Notes under the pieces: model-generated | Told to the model about the DNA's origin: nothing | What the model saw: the letters and a program-made list of their open reading frames with translations, nothing else | Database searches by the model: none | Source of the DNA: Melioribacteraceae bacterium | GTDB taxonomy: Bacteria > Bacteroidota > Ignavibacteria > Ignavibacteriales > Melioribacteraceae | DNA length: 64,000 nucleotides | Assembly (NCBI GenBank): GCA_021739765.1 | Contig: JAIPBD010000009.1 | Location: 99,711 to 163,710, forward strand | Reading direction: 5' to 3' | Program-made: the position numbers and the translations under genes | Part shown: piece by piece, positions 19,134 to 29,141 of the stretch | How the letters are laid out: each line of letters begins with the position of its first letter | Position numbering within the stretch: the stretch's first letter is position 1

Positions 19134-22100
19134 ATGAATAGAACTATAGAGAAATTAGTTTTTGTATTTATAATTTTACTCTCGAGTAATACTTATGCTC
19201 AAGTATCTGGAATTCACTCTGAAAACAAAACGAAACTTGAAAAGATTTACTTAACTGTTCTGGAAGAGTCAGTGGATTATTTTGATTCTCTTTGGGTAGA
19301 TGATCCGAATATCCTAAATTCCGGCTTTTTTAATTTTGCAATGTATAACGATTGGTTGGATGGTAATTTAATTCGAGATGGTGAAATAATCGAGAATTAT
19401 AACTACTCATCAGTTATTACAATTCCCGGAAACGGGATGATATTACTGGCCTACGCAGTATTACTGACTGAAACCGAAAAGCCAACTTTCGGTCGGATTG
19501 GATTACCAAGAACTGAACTTATCGAGAGAATTATCAAATCTATTCGTTGGATATCATTGACAAGTGCTTATGTAAATTTTGACTATTCTTATCTACCTAA
19601 TACTCCGACCGATTTGCTGGGTGGGAAGAAATGGAAAAGGAGAGACGGAAGGCGTGCAGATATCATTGGTTATTTAACCCTCGCGGTCGCAATAGCTGAT
19701 CAGTATATCGATCAAGAGACGAAAGATCTTTTTACCCAAGTCGCTGTTGGTGGAATACAGAAATCAAGAACAATTAGGAATTGGCAGTTTGGAGAAGGTG
19801 GAAATCACGATCAAGTCAAACATGATTTATCAAGCAGTTATGGTGCCGCTTTCTTTTTTGGTAATGAAAAAGAGAAACAAAAATTACACGAGCTTTTAAT
19901 CCCGGCGGGAATTGACCTTGTGGGAACACATCACGACAAAGCAAATACAACCATCGTAGAAGGAAAATCAATATATCAGTGGTCTAAAGGGTGGAATTTA
20001 TACGAGGATTATTCTAGCGATCATCATGGATTTGCAAGTGTATGGTACGGCAGCGAAATAATTTTTGAAGCAAGAATATTTGTCGATTTAATTACGAAAA
20101 TTAGCAAGCGGCAAATTCCTGAAACTTTTAACTATCCAGGAAATGGATTTGAAGGAGTTCTAGAATGGATTAAAGACCTTACACTAAAAAATGGTGGTCT
20201 AATACATCCTCATGGAGTTGAGTACGATTCTTACTACGGGGCTGGACTTCTTGCATTTTGTTATGGAGCAACAGTAATTCAAGATGACGTATCGTCCAAT
20301 CTTGAATTTCAAGCTGCAAAATTAATGCTCGAACATACCAGATCAGTTAGAAAATACGATTATCACAGGGGATCCTGGGCAAAAGCAGCTCTGGCCTTTT
20401 TGATGCATAAATATTATAAATCAGATCCCACGCAATTAGATATACCGAGTACGTTGAAATCTTTGGAAGGTACATTTTATTATAAGGATCAGCAAAATAT
20501 AATTCACAGATCAAATAATAAAACGGTTAGTTTTTCATGGGGCAGTCTCTCTTCCGCTAAAAATAATGGAGAAGGCTTTTGTGGAATTGTGGTTCCTCAG
20601 AATACGTCATCAAATTCAGAAGACCTGTATATTTATTCGCACCCTAATTCACTAACTGGGAAAGTAGAAACTTTTTCTTTTTCTCAATCGATGAAACCCG
20701 CAAATCTTAAAAAATCAATTAAATGGTTGATCGTAGAAATTGAAATATATTCGTCACAATTGAGCACATTTCTAAACATGAGATTAAGGTACATAATCAT
20801 TTTTGTCCTTTTGCTTTCCGGATATGTTGTAATAATTTATTTCAAAAAAGTCTTTTCGAATTTGACATCTGATCAAAAGAGGAGACATGTTTTATCTATT
20901 TCATTTCTTATTGCTGCTCCATTAATTTCTTTTGCATGGATAATTATTGAACATGAAGTTCCTAATGACAAGATCTTAGAAACTACTTACAATTATGATA
21001 TTTCTGATGACTGTTTCAGTTCGACCGGACTTTTACAAATGCGGGATGTGAACCGTTATTGTTCAATATTTTCATTTAATAATGGTCCAACAATTTTCCT
21101 TAATCAATTTTATGCGACATCTAGCTCTAGAGTATCATGGTCGGGAATATCTCAATACATATTCAAAAAAAGAGGAGCAGAGGATAATTTAATCTACACT
21201 TTTCAAGATGGTTCCTCTTTACTGAGTTCTGAGGCTGAGAGTATCAGTAATTGGTGGAATTTGGATAATCAATTGGGAGTTATTACGATTGGAGGAAATG
21301 GAAAAATTCAAAATGGATGGGGAATTGGATTTAACTGGGCACGAACCGATTCCTACAAAGATAAATATGATTCAGTTTCAGTCTCTAAATTAGAAAATTT
21401 TAGCATGGACCGGGGTGAAACATTTGAGATTGGAACGGTTATTTATACTTACCAAACTAATGATTTTATAATGTCCAATAAATCGAAAGCAATTGATATC
21501 TCCGATAAACTTCCAGATGGTTGGTTCGGATTAATTGCACCATTTTCCGAAAAGGACCCCAGCAGAATTATAGCAATTTCAAACTTTCGGAATAAGCAAG
21601 AAGAGACTTTTTTGGAAGTGGAATTTCAGTATGGGGCGCCTGTTTTTAATCGAACCACTCATATAAAGAAAAAAATAGCGGGAGTAAATATTAGAGTTCC
21701 AAAGTTGGATGCTTATAGTGAAAAATTGAGTTGGTATGTCGAAGTTTTATCTGGAATTGAAATTAATGCAAAAAAAATTGATAAAAATAGTATTAGAATT
21801 GAACCAATTAATTCCTCACAAAATACTATTTCTATTAGATATGCAGGGGATTACAAAGGTGAGATTCAATTCGAAAATTTGAATGGGAGTATAGTTTATA
21901 CAGTTGATGCCTCAAAATTAGCATTTCCATCCAAAGAAATTTGGGAATTAAAAGAACCTATAATTGTTAGACTAGCAAATGATTTCACTGAGGATTATTT
22001 GGCTCCCAGTGTAATTATTGATGAAATTTTTGAAATAGATGAAAAAACGATAGTTTTTGTAAAAGCATCCGATCAATCAGGAATAAAAAACGTAAAATTA

Positions 22101-22265
22101 TTTTGTGATGGAGTTGAGATCGGAACGATTGAAAATTCACCCTATAAATGGACCATTGATCTTAGCCCCGGTTGGCACACTTTTATTGCAATTGCAACGG
22201 ATGATTCCAAGAACAATAATATTAGGAAATCATTTATTAGGACGGTGGAAATAAAAGGTAAATGA
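19134..22265 (+). CDS. Large exported protein with two internal membrane helices and C-terminal Ig-like domain
   Basis: This 1043-residue protein has a signal peptide ending 'SNTYAQ' (about 23). Residues 30-430 are helical with conserved-looking aromatic and His clusters ('GEGGNHDQVKHDLSSSYG' 220-237, 'SDHHGFASVWYG' 295-306, 'YDYHRGSWAKAAL' 408-420). This suggests an (alpha/alpha) toroid like polysaccharide lyases and heparinases, though I cannot assign a family. A beta-rich part follows, then two transmembrane helices at about 551-570 and 586-606, then another beta-rich region. The end (about 960-1035) is Ig-like, as in Big_7-type domains ('SGIKNVKLFCDGVEIGTI', 'WTIDLSPGWHTFIAIATD'). Membrane helices inside an apparent secreted enzyme are unusual. 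It lies between two aldo/keto reductase sequences. Confidence 0.65.
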   Translation: MNRTIEKLVFVFIILLSSNTYAQVSGIHSENKTKLEKIYLTVLEESVDYFDSLWVDDPNILNSGFFNFAMYNDWLDGNLIRDGEIIENYNYSSVITIPGNGMILLAYAVLLTETEKPTFGRIGLPRTELIERIIKSIRWISLTSAYVNFDYSYLPNTPTDLLGGKKWKRRDGRRADIIGYLTLAVAIADQYIDQETKDLFTQVAVGGIQKSRTIRNWQFGEGGNHDQVKHDLSSSYGAAFFFGNEKEKQKLHELLIPAGIDLVGTHHDKANTTIVEGKSIYQWSKGWNLYEDYSSDHHGFASVWYGSEIIFEARIFVDLITKISKRQIPETFNYPGNGFEGVLEWIKDLTLKNGGLIHPHGVEYDSYYGAGLLAFCYGATVIQDDVSSNLEFQAAKLMLEHTRSVRKYDYHRGSWAKAALAFLMHKYYKSDPTQLDIPSTLKSLEGTFYYKDQQNIIHRSNNKTVSFSWGSLSSAKNNGEGFCGIVVPQNTSSNSEDLYIYSHPNSLTGKVETFSFSQSMKPANLKKSIKWLIVEIEIYSSQLSTFLNMRLRYIIIFVLLLSGYVVIIYFKKVFSNLTSDQKRRHVLSISFLIAAPLISFAWIIIEHEVPNDKILETTYNYDISDDCFSSTGLLQMRDVNRYCSIFSFNNGPTIFLNQFYATSSSRVSWSGISQYIFKKRGAEDNLIYTFQDGSSLLSSEAESISNWWNLDNQLGVITIGGNGKIQNGWGIGFNWARTDSYKDKYDSVSVSKLENFSMDRGETFEIGTVIYTYQTNDFIMSNKSKAIDISDKLPDGWFGLIAPFSEKDPSRIIAISNFRNKQEETFLEVEFQYGAPVFNRTTHIKKKIAGVNIRVPKLDAYSEKLSWYVEVLSGIEINAKKIDKNSIRIEPINSSQNTISIRYAGDYKGEIQFENLNGSIVYTVDASKLAFPSKEIWELKEPIIVRLANDFTEDYLAPSVIIDEIFEIDEKTIVFVKASDQSGIKNVKLFCDGVEIGTIENSPYKWTIDLSPGWHTFIAIATDDSKNNNIRKSFIRTVEIKGK

Positions 22266-22441
22266 ATTATTGAACATTCGATTGATATATTTCAAAAAGA
22301 TAATTCTGAGCTTCTAGAATATTAAGCTACATCGGAAATCCGTTTTCCTACATCATGTTCAATTCCAAACCAAAATAATTCTTATAATATCTTGTAAATT
22401 GTGGACTCACAAAATCTTATTTACTTACTTTGAAAGACAAT

Positions 22442-23395
22442 ATGAACAAGAATAATAAAATCGGATTTGGTACAGCCGCTATTGGTCGACCGTCCTACAT
22501 TAATATTAAAACTGATGATTCACCAGCGTTCACCGATATCAACTCCTTTAGAAACAAAGGTGTTGATTTGTTGAGGAGTGCTTGGCGATTTGGGATTACT
22601 CATTTTGACACTTCACCTGGATATGGAATCGCGGAGGATTTGATACTCGCATTTATAAAAGAAAACAGCAATCAGAAAATCACCATATCAACTAAATGGG
22701 GATACACGTATGTCGCAAATTTTGATCCAAACGCAAAACAACACGAAATTAAGGAACACAGCTTACAGAAATTGAATGAACAGTGGGAAAAATCAAAATT
22801 GCTTCTTCCATACCTAAAATTATATCAAATTCATTCGGTTACACCCGAAAGTGATGTGTTGGATAATTCCGAAATTCTTGATCGTTTGTTCGAAATCAAA
22901 ATGGAGAATCAAATAGCTATAGGAATTACCACAAGCGGTCCTTTTCAAAACGATGTTATAAAGAAAGCCCTTAAAGTTGAAATCGGTGGGGAAGCGTTAT
23001 TCACTTCTTTCCAGGTTACTTTTAATATATTGGATCAAAGTTTATTTGAACTGAAGCAAATATTAAAAGGGAAGAATCTTATTGTTAAAGAAGCTTTAGC
23101 TAACGGCAGGATATTGAGGAATCGGAAATATCCTCATTACAACGAGCTCTATTCTGAATTAGAACGATTAGCAAATAAATATGAAGTAGGAACAGACGCG
23201 ATAGCTCTACGTTTTTGTCTGGATAGTTTTGAAGATTCTACCGTTCTAAGCGGGGCAAGTGAGCAAGATCAGCTCAAACAAAATTTAAAAGCAGCAATTA
23301 TCACTCTTTCTTCGAGTGAACTTAATAACTTACAATCATTCGGATTAGATAAAACCGATTATTGGAATGAGAGGAAAAAGTTGGATTGGGTCTAA
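22442..23395 (+). CDS. Aldo/keto reductase
   Basis: This 317-residue (beta/alpha)8 oxidoreductase has the family sites: 'IGFGTAAIG' at the N-terminus, 'FGITHFDTSPGYG' with Asp and Tyr, 'KITISTKWG' with Lys, 'YQIHSV' with His, and a C-terminal cofactor region 'STVLSGASEQDQLKQNL'. It resembles the L-fucose/D-threo-aldose dehydrogenase-like branch, but the substrate is unknown. The ATG at 22442 is preferred to a TTG four codons earlier. It lies 176 bases after the 1043-residue protein on the same strand. Confidence 0.82.
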   Translation: MNKNNKIGFGTAAIGRPSYINIKTDDSPAFTDINSFRNKGVDLLRSAWRFGITHFDTSPGYGIAEDLILAFIKENSNQKITISTKWGYTYVANFDPNAKQHEIKEHSLQKLNEQWEKSKLLLPYLKLYQIHSVTPESDVLDNSEILDRLFEIKMENQIAIGITTSGPFQNDVIKKALKVEIGGEALFTSFQVTFNILDQSLFELKQILKGKNLIVKEALANGRILRNRKYPHYNELYSELERLANKYEVGTDAIALRFCLDSFEDSTVLSGASEQDQLKQNLKAAIITLSSSELNNLQSFGLDKTDYWNERKKLDWV

Positions 23396-23458
23396 AAAAA
23401 ATATTTCTACAAATAACAATTTATTAATCAATTTTATAATTATTACAGGTACACATAG

Positions 23459-24625
23459 ATGAGTGAAGAAATACTAAAACCGATTGATGTTATGTCAGAG
23501 GATGAACTGTTGGCAGTGATTACCGTTAATCGAGAAAAGTTTAATGATGAATATAAATCAAAAGTAACCGAGGAATTAGAGAAGAGAGGTGTAAATTTAG
23601 AAGAAAAATTCAGAACCGTCAGGATGAAATTCAATTTAAATGAAGTTGAAGAAGTTGATATATCGGAGGTAAATGAAAGAATATCCTTACTAAAAAAACC
23701 TATTGATGTTTTATATTTTATAAATATAATGAATGAACATTATGCTGTTCAAAAAAATAAAAACTTATTTGTTGTGCATCACCATGCTCCAAAATCCGGT
23801 TTCAAATCATTTTTTTTAGAAATTGAAGAATCACTAAAAACCTCCCTTCAAAATTTTCTTACACTCAACAATTGGTTGCCCGATGGCGTGGAAGTAATCG
23901 AGCATTGGGAAACATTTGAAGAATCTGCATCACCAGATTACATTCTTAAATTAGCTGAATTTATGGATGAAAGTGAGATAGTCTACTGTGTTAATTCTTT
24001 ACAAAATGTTCGCTTCAATTCGAATAATTCGCCCTATGCAATTGTTTTACCTGTTGATGAAGTTTCTGGAGCGGAAGAAATATTTGATAAAATGGAGCAA
24101 CTGAAAGAATCTCTGCATACAAAATTAGAAGAAGCAGAAAGTAAAGACGATGTTGAATTACAATTAAATATATTGAAAGAGCTTGAATCTGTTACTCCAG
24201 AAGATTCGTTGGTATTTTATATCAAGGCACAATTATTAGATGAAAAAGGTGATTATCAAAATGCTTCCGACGCTCTGATTGAGTCTTTCAATATTGAAAT
24301 GAGTAACGGGGCAGTAGATGATATCGATGATATTGAAAATTACCTGGTTTCGATAATCGATAAAATTGATAACAAAATAAATAGTTTACACTGTTTAGCC
24401 ACAATTTCTGCATTTAAAGGTGAAGTTGATAGCTCGGCTGAGTATTACGAAAAAATAATTAAGTTAGATGAAAATGACTCAATGGCTCATTTGCATTTGG
24501 GACATCATTATTATTCAAATACTGAAGATGATGAAAATGTGAAAATTCATTTTAATAAATACCTCGAACTTGAACCGAAAAGTGAAGAACGCGACGCAAT
24601 TGAAGAGATATTAAATAATCTATAA
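23459..24625 (+). CDS. TPR-containing cytoplasmic protein of unknown function
   Basis: This 388-residue acidic protein has no signal peptide. Residues 1-80 form a helical segment 'SEDELLAVITVNREKFNDEYKS' similar to short helical repeats in other FCB hypothetical proteins. The middle has an alpha/beta look. From about 215 the sequence turns into tetratricopeptide repeats ('DSLVFYIKAQLLDEKGDYQNASDAL' and 'CLATISAFKGEVDSSAEYYEKIIKLDENDSMAHLHLGHHYY'). TPRs mediate protein contacts. I cannot name a partner, and the neighbours give no help. Confidence 0.7.
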   Translation: MSEEILKPIDVMSEDELLAVITVNREKFNDEYKSKVTEELEKRGVNLEEKFRTVRMKFNLNEVEEVDISEVNERISLLKKPIDVLYFINIMNEHYAVQKNKNLFVVHHHAPKSGFKSFFLEIEESLKTSLQNFLTLNNWLPDGVEVIEHWETFEESASPDYILKLAEFMDESEIVYCVNSLQNVRFNSNNSPYAIVLPVDEVSGAEEIFDKMEQLKESLHTKLEEAESKDDVELQLNILKELESVTPEDSLVFYIKAQLLDEKGDYQNASDALIESFNIEMSNGAVDDIDDIENYLVSIIDKIDNKINSLHCLATISAFKGEVDSSAEYYEKIIKLDENDSMAHLHLGHHYYSNTEDDENVKIHFNKYLELEPKSEERDAIEEILNNL

Positions 24626-25604
24626 AGTTAGTAACTATTTAACCTCACTTGGAAAAGGACAAATAGTAAATTTTATTAAATAAAAAGATTAGCTAACAAA
24701 GTGAGAAAAGTAGAGTAATTAGTTCATCTTTTTTATCTGGCTAAGAACGAACAAAAAATCCTTTTGAAATTGAGTTCCGAAACACCTTTGTCTGTAATAA
24801 TTGAGCCTTTTTTATCAGACACAACCAAGAATTTACAAGTCGATACGGCCACATCAAAGTCCAGATTAGTTTCGTTGAGTGCTGATACCAAGGGGGTAAT
24901 CCTTTTAAAGCAATGAAGTAGTTTTAATTATTCCGGTTGTGAATACGTTATGAACTGTCTGTATGTTGTTGTATTTAAGGGGTTTTGCCTGTCCGCCGAG
25001 GCCGGGAAAGGGGGTAACGCGATCCATTCAAATCCATCGGTTATGAGTTGAAAATTCTCTATCTGGAAGGCTGGTGACTAAAAAATGACGAACAGCTTCA
25101 CTATATTATTGTTGGTCAGAATTTAAACTGTTTTATTACATCTAGTTATCGAGAAAATGAAGTGCCAATAAGTGAAATAAAATTCAAATATAATCTCATA
25201 AATATAAATATGAGATAGGTTACACAAACAATACTAATCTGCAAATTTAGTAATTGGAACTCCATAAATATTTTGTGAAATTGAATCTGATATTATCCTT
25301 TAATAACTTGCAGAGTTATTTTTGTTCTTTTACTCATTTTTCGGAACCAAAACTTAGAATAAACCTTTCAAAGTAGCTCCAAATCCATAAAATCATTATG
25401 GCATTATAATTGATTAAATGGGACTAATATTGATTTGATTTTAGGCGTTTGTCAAGAATAAAAACAGATATCAAAGTTTTGATATCTATTAAGTATAAAA
25501 TATAGATATAATCGTACCCGGTAAAAATTATTTTGAATCTGGATCGATTGCAGATAGTCAAATACGAACTGATAAACGATTGTTTAAATACCGGAAAATT
25601 GGTT
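24626..25604. other. Long non-coding region with possible gene remnant and degenerate repeat
   Basis: This 979-base stretch has no convincing intact gene. On the minus strand 24733-24924 reads as an open, protein-like fragment ('LDFDVAVSTCKFLVVSD', 'SIITDKGVSELNFKR') without a good start, possibly a decayed gene end. Bases about 24940-25050 resemble, imperfectly, the intergenic sequences near 33.7 kb and 37.3 kb. The last 300 bases are very AT-rich and probably hold the promoter for the downstream secreted-protein genes. Confidence 0.5.
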
Positions 25605-26450
25605 ATGAAAGAGAGAATTATAAAAATAACAATCATTATAATCTTCTTATGTGGATATGCTTTATCTGCACAGACCAACTTTTCGGATGACTTGAGATGC
25701 GGAACTGATATTTTCATCAGAGACGCTGTTTTCGAAGAAGATGTAGATCTTACCGAAATCTGCGAATTTACCGATTTTACAACATCCCAAAAGCTATGCG
25801 AGATCAATTCCAATATAATTTTTGATAACTGTACTTTTCAAAATTTCACAGCATTCCGAAGCGGTGATACTTTGAAGTATATCATACAGTTTAACAAGAA
25901 TCTGATTTTTTCCAACTGTTATTTTAACGGTAATCTAAATCTAGCGGATACTAAAATAGTTGGTGAATTCTCTCTAAAATCATCAACAATAGCCAAGTCA
26001 CTAAATCTTTCAGGAGCCTGGATTCTTGGCAAAATTTCTGATTTTTCAGGAATGAGGTGTTTTGGTATTACAAAAATCTCAAATTCAATATTCGAAAATA
26101 GAGTCAATTTCCTTAATGCGGTATTTGACGATATGGTAATTTTCCAGCATTCTGTTTTTAAAGGAAAAGCTATCATGGGAGCTGTTAATTTTAACGATTC
26201 TGTCGTGTTTAGCAATGCTCTATTCTTTCAAAATCTATTATTGAGTAAGTCGGAATTTCATAAAAAGTCATTTTTTAATTATTTGGATGTGAGAGGCTCT
26301 GCAGAGTTTAATGATACAGAGTTTAAACTTGATCCGGAATTTAACCACGCACGATTCCTTGGTCTCGCAATATTTAATGGTTCAAACATAAATTCAAATT
26401 CACTGAATGAAAGTGCTTTTTTTCTAACGAAACCAGTATTAGAAAAATGA
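25605..26450 (+). CDS. Secreted pentapeptide-like repeat protein
   Basis: Starting at the ATG at 25605, this 281-residue protein has a signal peptide 'KITIIIIFLCGYALSAQ'. After about residue 90 it is built of short F-x-x-x-x-F units such as 'NLIFSNCYFNGNLNLADTKI', 'SIFENRVNFLNAVFDDMVIF' and 'VNFNDSVVFSNALF'. These read as a degenerate pentapeptide-repeat right-handed beta-helix with about five residues per face. Cys residues cluster in the first half, suggesting disulfides. The function is unknown. Its stop overlaps the start of the papain-like gene by four bases (ATGA), so the two are probably translated together. Confidence 0.68.
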   Translation: MKERIIKITIIIIFLCGYALSAQTNFSDDLRCGTDIFIRDAVFEEDVDLTEICEFTDFTTSQKLCEINSNIIFDNCTFQNFTAFRSGDTLKYIIQFNKNLIFSNCYFNGNLNLADTKIVGEFSLKSSTIAKSLNLSGAWILGKISDFSGMRCFGITKISNSIFENRVNFLNAVFDDMVIFQHSVFKGKAIMGAVNFNDSVVFSNALFFQNLLLSKSEFHKKSFFNYLDVRGSAEFNDTEFKLDPEFNHARFLGLAIFNGSNINSNSLNESAFFLTKPVLEK

Positions 26451-28168
26451 AAAAATTCACAAAACTTTTTGCAAAACTTATCATCATTTTATTGATTTTT
26501 ACTAATTGTGAGCATAGCACTACACCTCAGAGTGGAGATGATGGGAAGAATGATCCGCCGTATGATACCGGTCTGGATAGAGATAAGGAACTTCAAACAA
26601 TCGATATAACGCCCAAAGATTTGTCTCTAATAACACTGTCGGATCAAAATATAAATCTTCTTAATAGAGTAATGCTTTATGATTATATCCCTCCGGTAAG
26701 AAGTCAGGAAAATTACGGAACCTGCGCAGCTTGGGGAGCCGGATATTACGCCCGAACAATTATGTATGCACGAGAAAATAATCTGTCAAAAACCGATCTC
26801 GAAAATGATGCAAACGTATTTAGTCCTAAGTATTTGTTTTTATCGACCGAGTATCGAGGGGAAAACTGTTATGGGGCAAATCCATTTTACGTAATGAAAG
26901 CATTGCAAGATAAAGGAATTGCAACATGGTCCACTGTTCCCTACGATGATCTCGGAAATTGTTCTCAGAATACTACCGGTGACTGGGATAACGAAGCTGC
27001 GAATTATAAGATTGAAAATTTCAGATCCGTTGATCCTACTGATCACAATGCTTTAAAAATGTATTTAATGATGGGAAGACCGGTACAACTCAGTTGTAAT
27101 CTTGGACTAAATTTCTTTTCCACCAAAGACGAAGTTATTTATGACGATGATTATTCATCGGAGCCATCAGAGCATATGTACCATTCAATGTGTCTTGTTG
27201 GGTATGACGATGAAAAGGGAGCTAGCGGAGCTTTCCGTATCGTTAATTCGTGGGGTGAAAACTGGGGTGATAATGGATTTGTCTGGGTGGACTATAATTT
27301 CTTTTCCGATAAACTTTGTTATATGGCATATGTAATCGAGGGAGACAAGGGTGGATTAAGTGAAGCGATGGTGGATGAAAAAGTTATTAATCCTAATTTT
27401 AGAGTAGATGGCGATGACCTTCTTACGATTCAATTTAAAGACGAATCGGATCCTCATGGTGATGAAAAGCAGGATCGTGTTCTCACATACAATATATTCA
27501 ATAGGGGAAGTAAAACCATAAATGCATCTGACGATTGGAATATAGTTTATTACTACTATAACGCATTTAATCCAGAGGGCGATTTTGGTGTTATTCTGTA
27601 TGATTATTACACCGACGATGTCGGCTCAGAATTTTATGGAAAAAATGATGACTTCGATAATGTTGATGTTCCTATGGATAAATACGGGATATTTAATTGG
27701 TGGAACTATGTTGACGTCCCGGCCGGGTGGTCTGTCGCAAAAGCAGTTTATTCCGATGACGGGTCCGATTACGATTTCGAATTTTCTTACACAATTCCCA
27801 ATCTTACGGGGGATTACTATTTCGTTCTCATGGCTGATGGATTTAATAATATTGAAGAACAATACGAACAGAACAATTTTGTTTTCTTTACAGATGAAAA
27901 CCGTAAGCCATTAAAAATTGAAAATGGTATAATTCAGAATGAAACACTTCATAAAGGGAAAGAACAGTCTAGCCATGCAGGTGAAATGAAGAGATCCCAG
28001 CCCAATGCATATAATATCGAAGAAATTTCAGCGCTTATAAATTATCAAAAAAGAAACGGAATTTTAGAAGCTGCTGCTAATAAAAATAAATCACTCACGA
28101 AGAAACACCCAAAAAATTCACATTATGGAAAAAAAATTGTGAAGGCTGTCTTGAATAGGGAAATGTAA
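26447..28168 (+). CDS. Papain-family (C1) cysteine peptidase, lipoprotein
   Basis: This 573-residue protein has a lipoprotein signal ending 'IFTNC', with lipidated Cys21. The C1 peptidase domain spans about 78-300: 'PPVRSQENYGTCAAWGAGY' gives Gln87 and nucleophile Cys93, 'EHMYHSMCLVGYD' gives His246, and 'FRIVNSWGENWGDNGF' gives Asn267. It lacks a recognisable propeptide. The C-terminal part (about 320-500) is beta-rich, with 'TYNIFNRGSKTINAS' and 'NNIEEQYEQNNFVFF', resembling CARDB-type adhesion modules, followed by a basic tail. It would act anchored in the periplasm or on the surface. Targets are unknown; neighbouring secreted proteins are candidates. Confidence 0.85.
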   Translation: MKKFTKLFAKLIIILLIFTNCEHSTTPQSGDDGKNDPPYDTGLDRDKELQTIDITPKDLSLITLSDQNINLLNRVMLYDYIPPVRSQENYGTCAAWGAGYYARTIMYARENNLSKTDLENDANVFSPKYLFLSTEYRGENCYGANPFYVMKALQDKGIATWSTVPYDDLGNCSQNTTGDWDNEAANYKIENFRSVDPTDHNALKMYLMMGRPVQLSCNLGLNFFSTKDEVIYDDDYSSEPSEHMYHSMCLVGYDDEKGASGAFRIVNSWGENWGDNGFVWVDYNFFSDKLCYMAYVIEGDKGGLSEAMVDEKVINPNFRVDGDDLLTIQFKDESDPHGDEKQDRVLTYNIFNRGSKTINASDDWNIVYYYYNAFNPEGDFGVILYDYYTDDVGSEFYGKNDDFDNVDVPMDKYGIFNWWNYVDVPAGWSVAKAVYSDDGSDYDFEFSYTIPNLTGDYYFVLMADGFNNIEEQYEQNNFVFFTDENRKPLKIENGIIQNETLHKGKEQSSHAGEMKRSQPNAYNIEEISALINYQKRNGILEAAANKNKSLTKKHPKNSHYGKKIVKAVLNREM

Positions 28169-28229
28169 TTATAGTATTGAATACATAGTAAGCATTGAGA
28201 CCAATTTATTAAAATAGAGGTGAATCCAC

Positions 28230-29141
28230 ATGAAAGGGGAACTTAAATACGTCAACTCCATCATCATACTTGTATGTCTTTTTTCTAATATGAGCTTCGG
28301 ACAAATCACTTCCACCGATACTGAGATGGCAAAAGCAGTTGCAAAGAATGCTATTAAAGATGGGGATGATATCAAGTTTGGAATTGGTATGATGAATTAT
28401 GGTTTGAAATCTTCGAACGGATCAGTAACGGGAAGTAACTACAACACGCTGAATACCTATTCAATTTTCGGTGCATACAACTACAAAACTTCATTTATGG
28501 ATAAAATTTATATCGAATACGATTTCCAGCTGGGGAAAAAATTTTTTAAGCAGGATGGTATGGAAGGTGATGAGATCAATATTCTTACTTGCGACAGTTA
28601 TACACACTATTTCTTTGCTATCCCTCTCACCCTAACATATCATCATCTTGAGGATGATTTAATGCACCTTAGCTACAGTTTCGGAGTGTTTTGGGAGTTC
28701 GCGGGGATGGGAGAATTTAAGAATGAAAAAGGTACCAGATCGGCGGGATACGCTGGATATGATATAAATGGATTTGATTGGGGATTAAATTTTGGCGCAG
28801 AGTTCAGTTATTATGGAGCATTTATTGGTACAAATTACTCGTTCGGCTATAAAAACCTAGCTGGAGAATCAGCCGCCGGTTGGGAGCTGAAAAACAACGG
28901 TCAGCTAACAGTTAGTGCCGGCTTCCGTTTCTCTACCCTTTTCGGAGAAGACCTAATAAAATTGATATTGCCAGGTGGAAAAGAATCAGATGAAGAGCTG
29001 ACAAAAGGTGAAATTAATGGACGTGAGCCAAAAGGTGAAGTTGAGGACGTGAAGAAAGGTAAAACTGATAATGGGGATAAAAAAGATGAAAACAATCAGA
29101 AGAATAGCGAGAACGAAAAGGGTAATGGATGGGCAAAATGA
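28230..29141 (+). CDS. Outer-membrane beta-barrel-like protein with charged C-terminal tail
   Basis: This 303-residue protein has a signal peptide ending 'NMSFGQ'. Residues about 45-245 alternate in the way of transmembrane beta-strands, with aromatic-rich segments ('FGAYNYKTSFMDKIYIEYDF', 'YTHYFFAIPLTLTYHHL', 'FGAEFSYYGAFIGTNYSFGY', 'LTVSAGFRFSTLFG'). The last 60 or so residues are highly charged and disordered (rich in Lys, Glu, Asp, Asn). The ATG is preceded by AGGTGA. Its end overlaps the ricin-type gene by four bases. It may be an outer-membrane protein that holds or exports its neighbour; that is inference. I do not recognise a family. Confidence 0.6.
   Translation: MKGELKYVNSIIILVCLFSNMSFGQITSTDTEMAKAVAKNAIKDGDDIKFGIGMMNYGLKSSNGSVTGSNYNTLNTYSIFGAYNYKTSFMDKIYIEYDFQLGKKFFKQDGMEGDEINILTCDSYTHYFFAIPLTLTYHHLEDDLMHLSYSFGVFWEFAGMGEFKNEKGTRSAGYAGYDINGFDWGLNFGAEFSYYGAFIGTNYSFGYKNLAGESAAGWELKNNGQLTVSAGFRFSTLFGEDLIKLILPGGKESDEELTKGEINGREPKGEVEDVKKGKTDNGDKKDENNQKNSENEKGNGWAK

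Noticed and set aside
25424-25813. 129-codon minus-strand frame over the start of the pentapeptide-like gene
   Set aside because: It covers the signal peptide region in reverse, is low in complexity and has no partner or ribosome binding site.
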